A stretch of DNA of 64,000 nucleotides, taken from positions 124,001 to 188,000 of the forward strand of contig JBBDLF010000001.1 of NCBI GenBank assembly GCA_040879025.1, written 5' to 3'. Origin of the DNA: JBBDLF01 sp040879025 (GTDB lineage: Bacteria > Pseudomonadota > Gammaproteobacteria > Pseudomonadales > Pseudohongiellaceae). Below the pieces are notes generated by a model that was given only the letters and a program-made list of their open reading frames with translations, had not been told where the DNA came from and ran no database searches. Shown one piece after another: positions 28,459 through 36,774 of the stretch. Each line of letters begins with the position of its first letter. The stretch's first letter is position 1. The position numbers were made by a program, and so were the translations under genes.

Positions 28459-28528
28459 AAGGGCCGGCTCCTGGATTGTAAAGCGTCTGGATACAGACTG
28501 CATTTACAATTCAAGACCCGGCCCTTTG
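28459..28528 (-). terminator. Long segmented hairpin after the redoxin-cytochrome gene
   Basis: Three nested pairing segments are visible: AAAGGGCCGG (28459-28468) with CCGGCCCTTT (28519-28528), ATTGTAAA (28476-28483) with TTTACAAT (28504-28511), and GTCTG (28486-28490) with CAGAC (28495-28499) closing a GATA loop. On the minus strand the stem is followed by CTTTTATCT. It starts 23 bases after the stop codon of the minus-strand gene, so it may terminate or process that transcript before the CMD-like gene. Confidence 0.55.
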
Positions 28529-28550
28529 GTTCTATCGTGCCGCGTTGCGT

Positions 28551-30278
28551 TTATTTTACATCTTCTAGATGCTGCCAGCGCATATAGCCGATGAACATCT
28601 CATCCCAGGACTGTGGACCCCAGTCAATCGCTTCTTGCGGATCGGGGTTGTAGGGATTCTGGGGCGAATTGTCGAAAGCGCCCGTCGCTACGATCTCGGT
28701 GCCAGCGGGAACGAACATCGGATCGATATGGTGGCGAATCTGCCAGTTAAACTGGTAATTGGGAACCGACAGAATTTCCTTCTCGGTACCGTCAGGCAGC
28801 TTGGCGACGAACTCCATGCGCTTGCCGCGAAAGTGCATATGCGGCATGAAACTGATCAGGTAGGCGTCTTTTTCCACCATGGCGGAGCGGCTGACTTCGT
28901 AGTCCTTGGCGTTGGGGGGGATCAGGAAGTCATTGTGCAGCGCACGACCACCGGAGGTTTTTTGAATTTCCGGCACCACGCCTTCCGGATAGAAGTAAAT
29001 TCCCAGTTCGCTCTGGTCGGTGACCTCCTTGCCGGATGTCGTGTAATGCATCTGGAAACTCACCCTGGAACCGGCCCGCAACAAGCCACCGGACTTCGGT
29101 GCGAGAGAGGGGCGGCGGCCGGGAACATAACCGGACAGTCCGGCCAGGGGTACGTTGCTGTTCGCCTGTTCGGCAAATTCATCGTCTCCTTCGTCCGGTC
29201 GCACGTTGCTGTCGTCTACGCCGGGTGGAACCACGCGGGTAATCACATGGTGAAGCACCGAATAGTCACCCGGGACAATCTCGCTGCCGCGGATCCAGGT
29301 ATCTTTCTGCAAGGGGATATCGGCATACACCGTCAGGTAATCGACCACACCGGTAGCGGGAATCTCCTGCGGAGGAATGGAAACAATCAGGTCAGGTTCC
29401 GTACCGGGCTCGGAACGCCATTTGGTATCCGGCCAGGTCAGGTTGGCGAGCAGATCCGTTTCACCATCAACGGGGGCTCCCGCATCAATCCAGTGCACCA
29501 GTTTCTGCATTTCATCGTTGTTCAGATTTGACATGTCGATGACGTTGCCAACGTGCGGGTCTACCTGCCCGGGAGGCATGCGTTTGGTCATCAGTACTTC
29601 GCGTATCATCGGCGCCCATCCCTGTACTACCTGATGACTGTCCAGGGCAAAGGGAGCAATGCCTCCCTGGCGATGACAGTCGGCACAGTTTTCAGCAATG
29701 ATCGGGGCAACATCAGACGAGTAGGAAACTCCGCCACGGTCATGGGCATCGCGGGCGGCATAGGTGATTGCGCAACCGGAAGCCTCGATTTGTTCCGTAT
29801 TCACAGATTCACCGGCAGCGATGCTCGCCAGTGCGCCGGACAGGGTATCCACCGGCCCGCGATAAAGCAGGGAATGGCTTTCAGGGTCAAGCACAATCGC
29901 CTCGCCGGCATGAGACGCATTGAGCAGTTCGCCCACCAGTTGCGTGTCGTCCATCAGTATTGGGAAGTCCATTCCAAAGTTTGCCGCTTCCTGCTTCACC
30001 AGTTCGCGATCGACTCCTTCCGGATTGAGCATCATGAATTCAATGCCCTGGGCATCAAAGCGGCTGCGCAGTGATTTGTATTCCGGTATGGCTTGCTGTG
30101 TGGCAGCACAACCATTACTCTGGGTCAGCAACACAACAGCTTTGTGGTCGCTGTACCAACTGAGTTGGTGATAGGTTCCTTCCTGGTCAAGCAGCGCGAA
30201 ATCGCCAACACGATCTGCTGCCGCGATGAATTGAAGGGGAATTAAAGAGAGTACCGCGGTAATTATCAGCTTTTTCAT
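28551..30278 (-). CDS. Exported fusion: redoxin domain, haem c site and copper monooxygenase-like domain
   Basis: The 575-residue precursor has a signal peptide (MKKLIITAVLSLIPLQFIAAA). Residues about 22-165 form a thioredoxin-like redoxin (FALLDQEGTYHQLSWYSDHKAVVLL) with a single cysteine in NGCAATQQ, so not a CxxC reductase. Residues 198-202 are CADCH, a covalent haem c site in a short cytochrome domain. The rest resembles peptidylglycine-hydroxylating, copper type II monooxygenases: YSVLHHVITRVVPPG (HH pair) and SFMPHMHFRGKRMEF (HxH pair). Its second half is related to the protein at 36775. Presumably it oxidises an organic substrate in the periplasm; the substrate is unknown. Confidence 0.8.
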   Translation of the reverse strand: MKKLIITAVLSLIPLQFIAAADRVGDFALLDQEGTYHQLSWYSDHKAVVLLTQSNGCAATQQAIPEYKSLRSRFDAQGIEFMMLNPEGVDRELVKQEAANFGMDFPILMDDTQLVGELLNASHAGEAIVLDPESHSLLYRGPVDTLSGALASIAAGESVNTEQIEASGCAITYAARDAHDRGGVSYSSDVAPIIAENCADCHRQGGIAPFALDSHQVVQGWAPMIREVLMTKRMPPGQVDPHVGNVIDMSNLNNDEMQKLVHWIDAGAPVDGETDLLANLTWPDTKWRSEPGTEPDLIVSIPPQEIPATGVVDYLTVYADIPLQKDTWIRGSEIVPGDYSVLHHVITRVVPPGVDDSNVRPDEGDDEFAEQANSNVPLAGLSGYVPGRRPSLAPKSGGLLRAGSRVSFQMHYTTSGKEVTDQSELGIYFYPEGVVPEIQKTSGGRALHNDFLIPPNAKDYEVSRSAMVEKDAYLISFMPHMHFRGKRMEFVAKLPDGTEKEILSVPNYQFNWQIRHHIDPMFVPAGTEIVATGAFDNSPQNPYNPDPQEAIDWGPQSWDEMFIGYMRWQHLEDVK

Positions 30279-30710
30279 GGGTGAGTACCTGTATTGGTAT
30301 GAACCGTTTGTTATCTTTTACTGCTGCTTCACGAGTTCTTTCATTGGTTCCGGGCAAAGCGAACCGGGTGATTCCAATTTTCGTTCCATTTCACTTGAAA
30401 GTTACCATAGACAAGACACCTGATCAATTAAGTGTTTTCGCGGAAACCCATGAAATACGTGTCATTCCCGTGGATTTTCTTTCCATTATGTCGGCCGCAA
30501 CAGTCAGTTTTTTGAATGAAAGTTGTAAATCTTATGAAAAAGGCGGGGACGCACAGGGCGGGGTTATGAGCGGGTGGCCAAACAGATTGAAATGAGCTTA
30601 TGTCGGTGCTATTTTCAGTTCAGTGGGCAATCGAAAAAGCCAGAGGCGCCTCACCAATTCAGCGGTTCAATTTCTCCCGGAATTGGACCGCCGTCAGTGG
30701 AGAAAAAACT
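30279..30710. other. Divergent intergenic region
   Basis: These 432 bases separate the minus-strand redoxin-cytochrome gene from the plus-strand pair of secreted unknown proteins and must hold promoters for both. A 104-codon frame at 30281-30595 shows no family features, signal peptide or ribosome-binding site and I do not call it. I cannot assign specific promoter hexamers with confidence. Confidence 0.4.
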
Positions 30711-31715
30711 ATGAATAAATTACTGCTAGGCTGTTTTTGTTCGAGCTTGATGTGGGGCTCATTGCCCGCCATGGCCGCGGACAACGGCGAGATACCCCGT
30801 ACCCCGGACGGCAAACCTGATCTTCAGGGCATCTGGAGCAACGCCACCCAAACGCCATTGCAACGGCCCGAGGAGTTCGGCACCCAGGCCGAACTGACCG
30901 ACGAAGAGGCCGCTGCACTGGAAGCAAGCTGGCGTGCTGTTATCGAAGACCGGGCCTTGCCAAGCGAACCTACCCGCGCCGCACCGGACGAGGGTGAGTC
31001 CGTGGGTGGCTACAACAATTTCTGGGTAGACCGGGGTACCGATGTCATTGAAATTGACGGGCAATACCGCACCTCGATTGTCGTGGATCCCGCCAATGGC
31101 CAGATCCCTTATGCTGAAAACTGGGAAGGCAAGGACTTTCGGTCGCAACTGCGCGCGATGCCGGGTGTTGAAGCCTATGACGGTCCAGAGCTTCGGCCGG
31201 TGGGCGAGCGTTGCCTGCTTTCCTTTGGTTCCAGCTCAGGGCCGCCGATGATGCCGGTTATGTATAATAATAACTATCAGATCGTCCAGACACCGGACCA
31301 TGTGATGATTCTGGTGGAAATGGTGCATGATGCCCGCATTATCCGCATTGACGACGAACACCACACCGACTATGCCAAGTGGATGGGAGATTCCGTTGGG
31401 CGCTGGGAAGGTGATACCCTGGTGGTCGAAACCGTGGGTTTGCACCCTTACCAGTCACGCTGGGGATTCACCGAGAACGTGAAGGTAACAGAGACGTTCG
31501 AAGCGTTGAATGACAACAAGATTCTGTACCGGTTCACCGTGGACGACCCGGAAGTTTACGCGCGGCCCTGGAGCGGTGAAATTGCGATGAACCGCCGGCC
31601 CGCCGGAGACCGCATGTACGAATATGCATGTCATGAGGGCAACTATGCCTTTCCGGGAATTCTCGGAGGAGCCAGGCGGCTTGAAGCGGAGGCCGCTGTG
31701 GGCGGGGGTAACTGA
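30711..31715 (+). CDS. Secreted protein of unrecognised PDLQGIW family (copy 1)
   Basis: I do not recognise a named domain. The 334-residue precursor has a signal peptide (LLLGCFCSSLMWGSLPAMA) and begins its mature part with IPRTPDGKPDLQGIWSNATQTPLQRP. Further shared blocks with the next gene are ERCL, YNNNYQIVQTPDHVMILVEMVHDARIIRID, MGDSVGRWEGDTLVVETVG, LYRFTVDDPEVYARPWSGEIAM and YEYACHEGNYAFPGIL. Histidines in MVHD and ACHEGN are conserved in both copies and could bind a metal or act in catalysis (inference). ATG 30711 has GGAG upstream and gives the signal peptide. The paralogue follows after 97 bases. Confidence 0.8.
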   Translation: MNKLLLGCFCSSLMWGSLPAMAADNGEIPRTPDGKPDLQGIWSNATQTPLQRPEEFGTQAELTDEEAAALEASWRAVIEDRALPSEPTRAAPDEGESVGGYNNFWVDRGTDVIEIDGQYRTSIVVDPANGQIPYAENWEGKDFRSQLRAMPGVEAYDGPELRPVGERCLLSFGSSSGPPMMPVMYNNNYQIVQTPDHVMILVEMVHDARIIRIDDEHHTDYAKWMGDSVGRWEGDTLVVETVGLHPYQSRWGFTENVKVTETFEALNDNKILYRFTVDDPEVYARPWSGEIAMNRRPAGDRMYEYACHEGNYAFPGILGGARRLEAEAAVGGGN

Positions 31716-31812
31716 GGCCGCGCTAGCCACGACCGCTAAAGAGGTCTTGCCGGACCGGGAGAGGGGATTCGCTCTGTTCCGGTTCGAGCATATTATTCAT
31801 ACGGAGATCCCG

Positions 31813-32787
31813 ATGGCCGTCGCCACTGCTTGTTCACGCCTTGCCGGTATACTGCTGGTAACCATTCTGCCGGCCGCGAACCTGTTCGGCCAAACCCTGA
31901 CGACATCTTGGGGTGACCCGGATCTGCAAGGTATCTGGGACCGTCGTACCATCACACCGCTGGAGCGCCCACCGCAGTTCGCGGGCCAGGCCTATCTTAC
32001 CGAGGAAGAGGTGGCCGCTTATGAACAGCGGGGCAGAGACAGGGAAGACGGGCGCCCTCCCGATAATCCCAGTACGGCTCCCTCGGTACATGCGCCGGAT
32101 TTGCTCGATTATGGCACTACGGTCATTTCCACTCACCAGACGTCGCTGATCGTGGATCCGCCCGACGGACTGATCCCTGATTACACCGAAGCAGCTTTGG
32201 CACGCCGTGCCCGCCAAAGGGAAGCAAGGCGGCAGCGAGGGCCGGCTGACTCCTGGGAGGATCGCAGCCTGTTTGAGCGTTGTCTGACCCTGGGTCTGCC
32301 CGGTGGGATGCTGCCAGGCCCCTACAACAATAATATTCATATATTGCAGACACCGGATGAAGTTCTGATTCTCAACGAGATGATTCATGAGACACGGGTA
32401 ATTCCGCTGGACGGGCGACCGCATTCGCCCGCTGAAATGCGGCAATGGCTGGGCAGTTCCAGGGGGTACTGGGACGGAGACACACTGGTCATTGAAACCC
32501 GTAACTTTTCCGGCAAGGCGAGCTTTCGCGGATCCGGTGAAAACCTGCAACTGGTTGAGCGTTTCACCCGGATTGACGAAAACACGCTGGGTTATGAGTT
32601 CACGGTTGAAGATGAAACCACCTGGGTTCGTCCGTGGACTGTCTCATTTCCGATGCGTCAGACCGAAGGTCCAGTATACGAATATGCCTGTCACGAAGGT
32701 AACCGTGGCCTGTTCAATATCCTGTCGGTAGCCCGCAACCTGGAAAAGCAGGAGGCGGCTGAAAGCGCCCCAAACCGGCCGGACTGA
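31813..32787 (+). CDS. Secreted protein of unrecognised PDLQGIW family (copy 2)
   Basis: A diverged tandem paralogue of the previous gene, 324 residues, with a signal peptide (LAGILLVTILPAANLFGQ). It shares WGDPDLQGIWDRRTITPLERPPQF, YNNNIHILQTPDEVLILNEMIHETRVIPLDG, WDGDTLVIETRNFSG, YEFTVEDETTWVRPWTVSFPM and YEYACHEGNRGLFNIL, with the same His residues. An insert rich in Arg and Ala (LARRARQREARRQRGPADS) distinguishes it. ATG 31813 gives the signal peptide and has GGAGA upstream. Function is unknown; context suggests the periplasmic oxidation module. It converges on a minus-strand MBL-like gene 35 bases downstream. Confidence 0.8.
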   Translation: MAVATACSRLAGILLVTILPAANLFGQTLTTSWGDPDLQGIWDRRTITPLERPPQFAGQAYLTEEEVAAYEQRGRDREDGRPPDNPSTAPSVHAPDLLDYGTTVISTHQTSLIVDPPDGLIPDYTEAALARRARQREARRQRGPADSWEDRSLFERCLTLGLPGGMLPGPYNNNIHILQTPDEVLILNEMIHETRVIPLDGRPHSPAEMRQWLGSSRGYWDGDTLVIETRNFSGKASFRGSGENLQLVERFTRIDENTLGYEFTVEDETTWVRPWTVSFPMRQTEGPVYEYACHEGNRGLFNILSVARNLEKQEAAESAPNRPD

Positions 32788-32822
32788 ATCGCACCAGGCT
32801 CGGCATGTGATGGGCCTTGCAC

Positions 32823-33611
32823 CTACTTCAGTGGCGGGTACCAGGCTCCCGTACGCACCTCAATAGCGGTGTCACTCAGCGCGTCGGCGAATTGCCTCAG
32901 ACTCTCATCCACCGTGATGCCGCCCGGCAATCCTGACCCTTCATACCCCGGATTGAGCGCGCGCCGTGCATAATCCTGATCGTAGTGATAAACATAGACC
33001 GCGTCAGGGCCGAGAGCCCGGGCGCACTCCGCGGCCGCCGCCGGAGTCATCCTGTTCGGCGGTACATTCATCGCCAGAAACGCCACATCAATACCGGTCA
33101 GTTCGGTCACTTCCGGTACGCATTCGGTCACCCCGGCAAAAAACAGCCGTTGCCCGCCAAGCGTTACCACGTAGCCATTCGCCTCGCCCCTGGGATGAGA
33201 CGGTTCCCCCGGAATAATGTCATAGGCGGGAATAGCTTCAATTGTCATGCCTGCGATTTCCAGCGTGTCACCGTTAGCCATGACAATGCCGTCCGGAACC
33301 TGATCGCGGCCATTCGCCGCCATGATGATTTGTGTGTCAGGTTTGCGTAACCGGGCAATGGCCTCCACGTCAAGATGATGGCCGACATCGTCCGTCAGCA
33401 GAATCAGGTCGGCTGGCTTCGCACCCTCCAGCCCCAACCGGTTCCAGGGGTCTATCTGTACGACCGTGCCGCGGTATTCCAGTTGCACGCTGGAGTGGAT
33501 AAGCGGCGTGATTTCAATATTCCCCTCATCCGCCGGAAACGTATCCGCCATTGCCGATGAACCAAGCAGACATACAAATAAAAAACCGATCGGTACAGTA
33601 AGATGGGTCAT
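32823..33611 (-). CDS. Exported metallo-beta-lactamase-fold protein with lost metal ligands
   Basis: The 262-residue precursor has a signal peptide (VPIGFLFVCLLGSSAMA). The mature part matches UlaG/YtnP-like MBL proteins (ITPLIHSSVQLEYRGTVVQIDPWNR...PADLILLTDDVGHHLD; AIPAYDIIPGEPSHPRGEANGYVVTLGGQRLFFAGVTECVPEVTEL; DVAFLAMN). In normal relatives the first metal site reads HxHxDH; here residues 73-81 are TDDVGHHLD, leaving only His79 aligned. The later DVAFLAMN is also in the usual place. It is probably not a normal zinc hydrolase. It reads in the same direction as the PQQ dehydrogenase gene, whose coding region ends 21 bases upstream of its start. Confidence 0.78.
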   Translation of the reverse strand: MTHLTVPIGFLFVCLLGSSAMADTFPADEGNIEITPLIHSSVQLEYRGTVVQIDPWNRLGLEGAKPADLILLTDDVGHHLDVEAIARLRKPDTQIIMAANGRDQVPDGIVMANGDTLEIAGMTIEAIPAYDIIPGEPSHPRGEANGYVVTLGGQRLFFAGVTECVPEVTELTGIDVAFLAMNVPPNRMTPAAAAECARALGPDAVYVYHYDQDYARRALNPGYEGSGLPGGITVDESLRQFADALSDTAIEVRTGAWYPPLK

Positions 33612-33632
33612 TGGCAGTCAGGCTCCGTGATA

Positions 33633-35723
33633 TCAATCCGGTAATGAGAACGCCAGCAGTTCACCGGTATAGCCGCCGCCACTGATCGCGATGACGAGGT
33701 ACTGGCGTCCGTCGAGCATATAGGTCATGGGTGAACCGCTTTGCGGCGCGGGCATGGCAACCGCGGCCAGTTCAACGCCACTGCGCTTGTCATAGGCGCG
33801 TAGCATGGCCCGCCGTTGTCCGTCCGTGCCGGTTGTCATCTCATCTTCGCCGGCAATCAGCAGGGTTCTGGTTACCAGTGTGCCCACCGAGGCATTCTGG
33901 CCGGTGCGGGGTAAGTCAATATCCTGCAGTAATGGATGATTGCGAATATTTTCAGGCGTTTCACCGTGAGGAGTCTGCCACAGTATTTCTCCGCGGTTCA
34001 TATCGATAGCGCTGATGGTGCCATACGGTGGCTTCAGCAGGGGCAGTCCCTGTACACGCAGACCAACCGGCGGAGTGCCCCGTGATGAAACCGGTCGTTC
34101 CCGGGCGGCTGCATCGAATTCCGCGCGACCACCGCCGGCTGCAGAGCCAGCCCCCGCGGAAGTCCGCGGCCCGGTGGCGGCATTCCCCTGAATATAGGCC
34201 ATGTCGGACTGACCCGGGTAAGGTGGCACGACGCCCAGACTGGTGACGGAACTATTCGACGACACATAGAGAATATTGGTTTCCGGATCAAACGAACCGC
34301 CCGGCCAGTTGGTGCCGCCTCCGGTTGCGGGTGCCATCAGCGTGCCCAGGGGACCGTCGATATGACTGACCACAGGGGGAGTGAACAGCGGGCCCATCTT
34401 GTGCCAGGAGGCGATTTCCAGGGCCTCCGCGCGCAGGGCGGGAGTGAAGTCGATGAGATCGTCCTCGCCGACCCCTTGCCGGTCGTAGGGGGGAGGCCTG
34501 GTGGGAACCGGTTGCGTGGGCGAATACCACTCGCCGGGTACATTCCCCTGCTCAACAGGCTGTTCTTCGATCGGCCAGACCGGCTCTCCCGTTTCCCGGT
34601 TGAATACATACAAGGCGGCCTGCTTGGTCGGCTGGGCAACGGCTTTGATCGGTTGGCCGTCCACAACGATATCCATCAATATTGGGGCACAGGGAATGTC
34701 GTGGTCCCAGATACCGTGATGCACCAACTGGTAATGCCATTGCCGTTCTCCGGTATGCAGATCGACAGCAAGCAATGATTCGCTGAACAGATTGTTGCCG
34801 GGTCGATAGCCCCCGTAATAATCGCCGGTGGATACTTCGACGGGCAGATAAACCATTTCCAGTTCCTCATCCACGGAAATCTGAGCCCATACCCCGGTAT
34901 TGCCGGTGTATTCCGCGGAACCGTCGAGCCACGATTCATGACCGTACTCACCGGGCATGGGAATGGTATGGAAAATCCAGAGCCGCTCCCCGGTGCGCAC
35001 ATTAAAACCACGGACAAAGCCTTTCACATTTTCGCGGCTACGCGGGTTGCCGCCGGTTCGGTGCGCGGCGCCGACTATAACCACGTCTTTGGCAACAATC
35101 GGTGTGGCATGCAGCCCGATTTCGCCGGTAACCGGATCAATCTGCTGATCGAGGTTCTGCTTCAGATCAACCATGCCCCCATCGCCAAATTCCGGCACTG
35201 GTCGACCGGTGCCGGCATCAAGCGCGATGAGCTGGTATCCTGGCGTAACATAAATCACGCGGGCGTCATCGCCTTCCTGCCAGAAAGCCAGGCCGCGGCC
35301 GGACAACTGCCGCGGCGCGGCCTCTCCCCGTGCGCCCTCATCCAGGCTGTACATCCATTTCATTTCCCCGGTGGCCGCATCCAGCGCCACCACAGCACGG
35401 CGGGAGCCACCGGTGGTGTACATGACGCCGTCAATGACCAGCGGGGTAGACTGGAAGTTGTACTCCGGCCGCGGCCCGAGATTGTCCGTTTTAAACCGCC
35501 AGGCAACTTCCAGTTCATTGAAATTGGAACCATCTATCTGGTCCAGAGCGGCATAGCGGGTGTGACCGAGGTCGCCGCCATAGCTGGGCCATTCACCGTC
35601 GGGGGCGCCTTGTTGCGCGAGTGCCAGGGGCGCCGTCAGGCAGCAGTACAACGATAAAGACAGAGTCTTGAAGCTGATTTTGGTGGAACGGTCTTTGGCG
35701 GGGCTACGCGATGTTCTGTGCAT
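33633..35723 (-). CDS. Exported PQQ-dependent dehydrogenase (quinoprotein propeller)
   Basis: The 696-residue precursor has a signal peptide (LSLSLYCCLTAPLALAQQ) and then an eight-bladed beta-propeller: GEWPSYGGDLGHTRYAALDQI, NELEVAWRF, STPLVIDGVMYTTGGSRRAVVALDAATGEMKWMY, ATPIVAKDVVIVGAA, HESWLDG, GERQWHYQLVHHGIWDHDIPCAPIL and FNRETGEPVWPIEEQPV. These match the glucose/alcohol dehydrogenase quinoproteins; the WDHDxP motif is typical of the membrane glucose dehydrogenase-like subgroup. Unlike that enzyme it has no N-terminal membrane domain and no fused haem, so it must pass electrons to a separate acceptor such as the cytochromes encoded nearby. The substrate is unknown. It diverges from the operon starting at 35924. 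Confidence 0.9.
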   Translation of the reverse strand: MHRTSRSPAKDRSTKISFKTLSLSLYCCLTAPLALAQQGAPDGEWPSYGGDLGHTRYAALDQIDGSNFNELEVAWRFKTDNLGPRPEYNFQSTPLVIDGVMYTTGGSRRAVVALDAATGEMKWMYSLDEGARGEAAPRQLSGRGLAFWQEGDDARVIYVTPGYQLIALDAGTGRPVPEFGDGGMVDLKQNLDQQIDPVTGEIGLHATPIVAKDVVIVGAAHRTGGNPRSRENVKGFVRGFNVRTGERLWIFHTIPMPGEYGHESWLDGSAEYTGNTGVWAQISVDEELEMVYLPVEVSTGDYYGGYRPGNNLFSESLLAVDLHTGERQWHYQLVHHGIWDHDIPCAPILMDIVVDGQPIKAVAQPTKQAALYVFNRETGEPVWPIEEQPVEQGNVPGEWYSPTQPVPTRPPPYDRQGVGEDDLIDFTPALRAEALEIASWHKMGPLFTPPVVSHIDGPLGTLMAPATGGGTNWPGGSFDPETNILYVSSNSSVTSLGVVPPYPGQSDMAYIQGNAATGPRTSAGAGSAAGGGRAEFDAAARERPVSSRGTPPVGLRVQGLPLLKPPYGTISAIDMNRGEILWQTPHGETPENIRNHPLLQDIDLPRTGQNASVGTLVTRTLLIAGEDEMTTGTDGQRRAMLRAYDKRSGVELAAVAMPAPQSGSPMTYMLDGRQYLVIAISGGGYTGELLAFSLPD

Positions 35724-35923
35724 GCGGCTGGCTCACAGTGATTAATGTTTTCAACGCGAGTCTATCACAGCCCCGCAGGCTCCAGAAGAACGTCAAAATC
35801 CGTGACTCACGCGAGACAAACCTCTTGGTATGCATTACCATCAGGTGTGACAGATGAAGAACAACAATCCACGCATTGACTAAAAACAAGATTCCCCTGT
35901 GGTACCCGTTCCGGGAGAGAAAT

Positions 35924-36763
35924 ATGTCAGCCAGTCGGTATCAGGCCCCCATCAGTTTAGTGATCATGCTCATGGTGCTGCCGACATTGTCATCGGCGCA
36001 GCGCATTGAACAGGCGCAACAGATCTGGTCGGCGGATGTGATCAAGGCTCGCGGGCAGCCGGTTATCCCCTTATTTGACGGTTGGTTCACGAACGCCGAT
36101 GGCACCCACAGTCTTTGCTACGGCTATTTCAATCTGAACAGCGAACAGGCCCTCGATATTCCTCAGGGAGAAGGCAATCGACTGAGCGATGATCGTTTCT
36201 CGGCCATGCTTCCTACCTATTTCGAGCCCGTGCCCCCGCGTTACCGCCACCGGTTTTGTGTCTTTACCGTGCAGGTGCCGGCAGATTTCGGGCGCGATGA
36301 AAAAATTGTCTGGTCACTCACCAGCGCCGGGGAAACCCTGAGTGTCCCGGGTCATATCATGCCCGCGTTCGTGCTGGATGAGCCGGCGTCGGACGGCCGT
36401 GGCGATATCGCTCCCGCGGTCCGGTTGTCCGCTACCGGCCCGGCGGTCAGGGGCCGTGTCGGCATTACGGCTGAGGAGCGGGTTCACGGCTGGGTGGGTG
36501 AACCGGTCACGTTCGATGTGTGGGTGGAGCATCCGGACGACACGGTCTGGCTGGGCTGGGCAAAACATTCCGGTCCGGGCGAGGTAGTATTTCAGAACGC
36601 TGAGTTTGAAACCGAACTCAACGGTGAGCCGCTTTCGGCAACTGCCGTTTTTTCCACGCCGGGTGACTATGTCATTCGCATGCAGACCATCGACGATACC
36701 GCGGCATTCGAGTTTTATTGCTGCCATACCAACGCGTACTTTAACGTAACGATTAGGGATTAG
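35924..36763 (+). CDS. Secreted protein of unknown function, first gene of a cytochrome/PQQ operon
   Basis: I do not recognise a named family. The 279-residue precursor has a signal peptide (PISLVIMLMVLPTLSSA) and a mature part rich in beta-strand with one long segment like an immunoglobulin/PKD fold (VTFDVWVEHPDDTVWLGWAKHSGPGEVVFQN...FSTPGDYVIRMQTIDD) that ends in a cysteine pair (YCCHTNAYFNVTI). It starts at ATG 35924 with GGGAGAGA upstream. The copper-type gene follows after 11 bases and the PQQ-cytochrome gene after that, so it likely works with them, perhaps as a structural or carrier subunit (inference). Confidence 0.7.
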   Translation: MSASRYQAPISLVIMLMVLPTLSSAQRIEQAQQIWSADVIKARGQPVIPLFDGWFTNADGTHSLCYGYFNLNSEQALDIPQGEGNRLSDDRFSAMLPTYFEPVPPRYRHRFCVFTVQVPADFGRDEKIVWSLTSAGETLSVPGHIMPAFVLDEPASDGRGDIAPAVRLSATGPAVRGRVGITAEERVHGWVGEPVTFDVWVEHPDDTVWLGWAKHSGPGEVVFQNAEFETELNGEPLSATAVFSTPGDYVIRMQTIDDTAAFEFYCCHTNAYFNVTIRD

Positions 36764-36774
36764 GAGGCGATATC

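Noticed and set aside
30281..30595. 104-codon open frame in a divergent spacer
   Set aside because: No ribosome-binding site, signal peptide or family similarity; the region is better explained as promoters.
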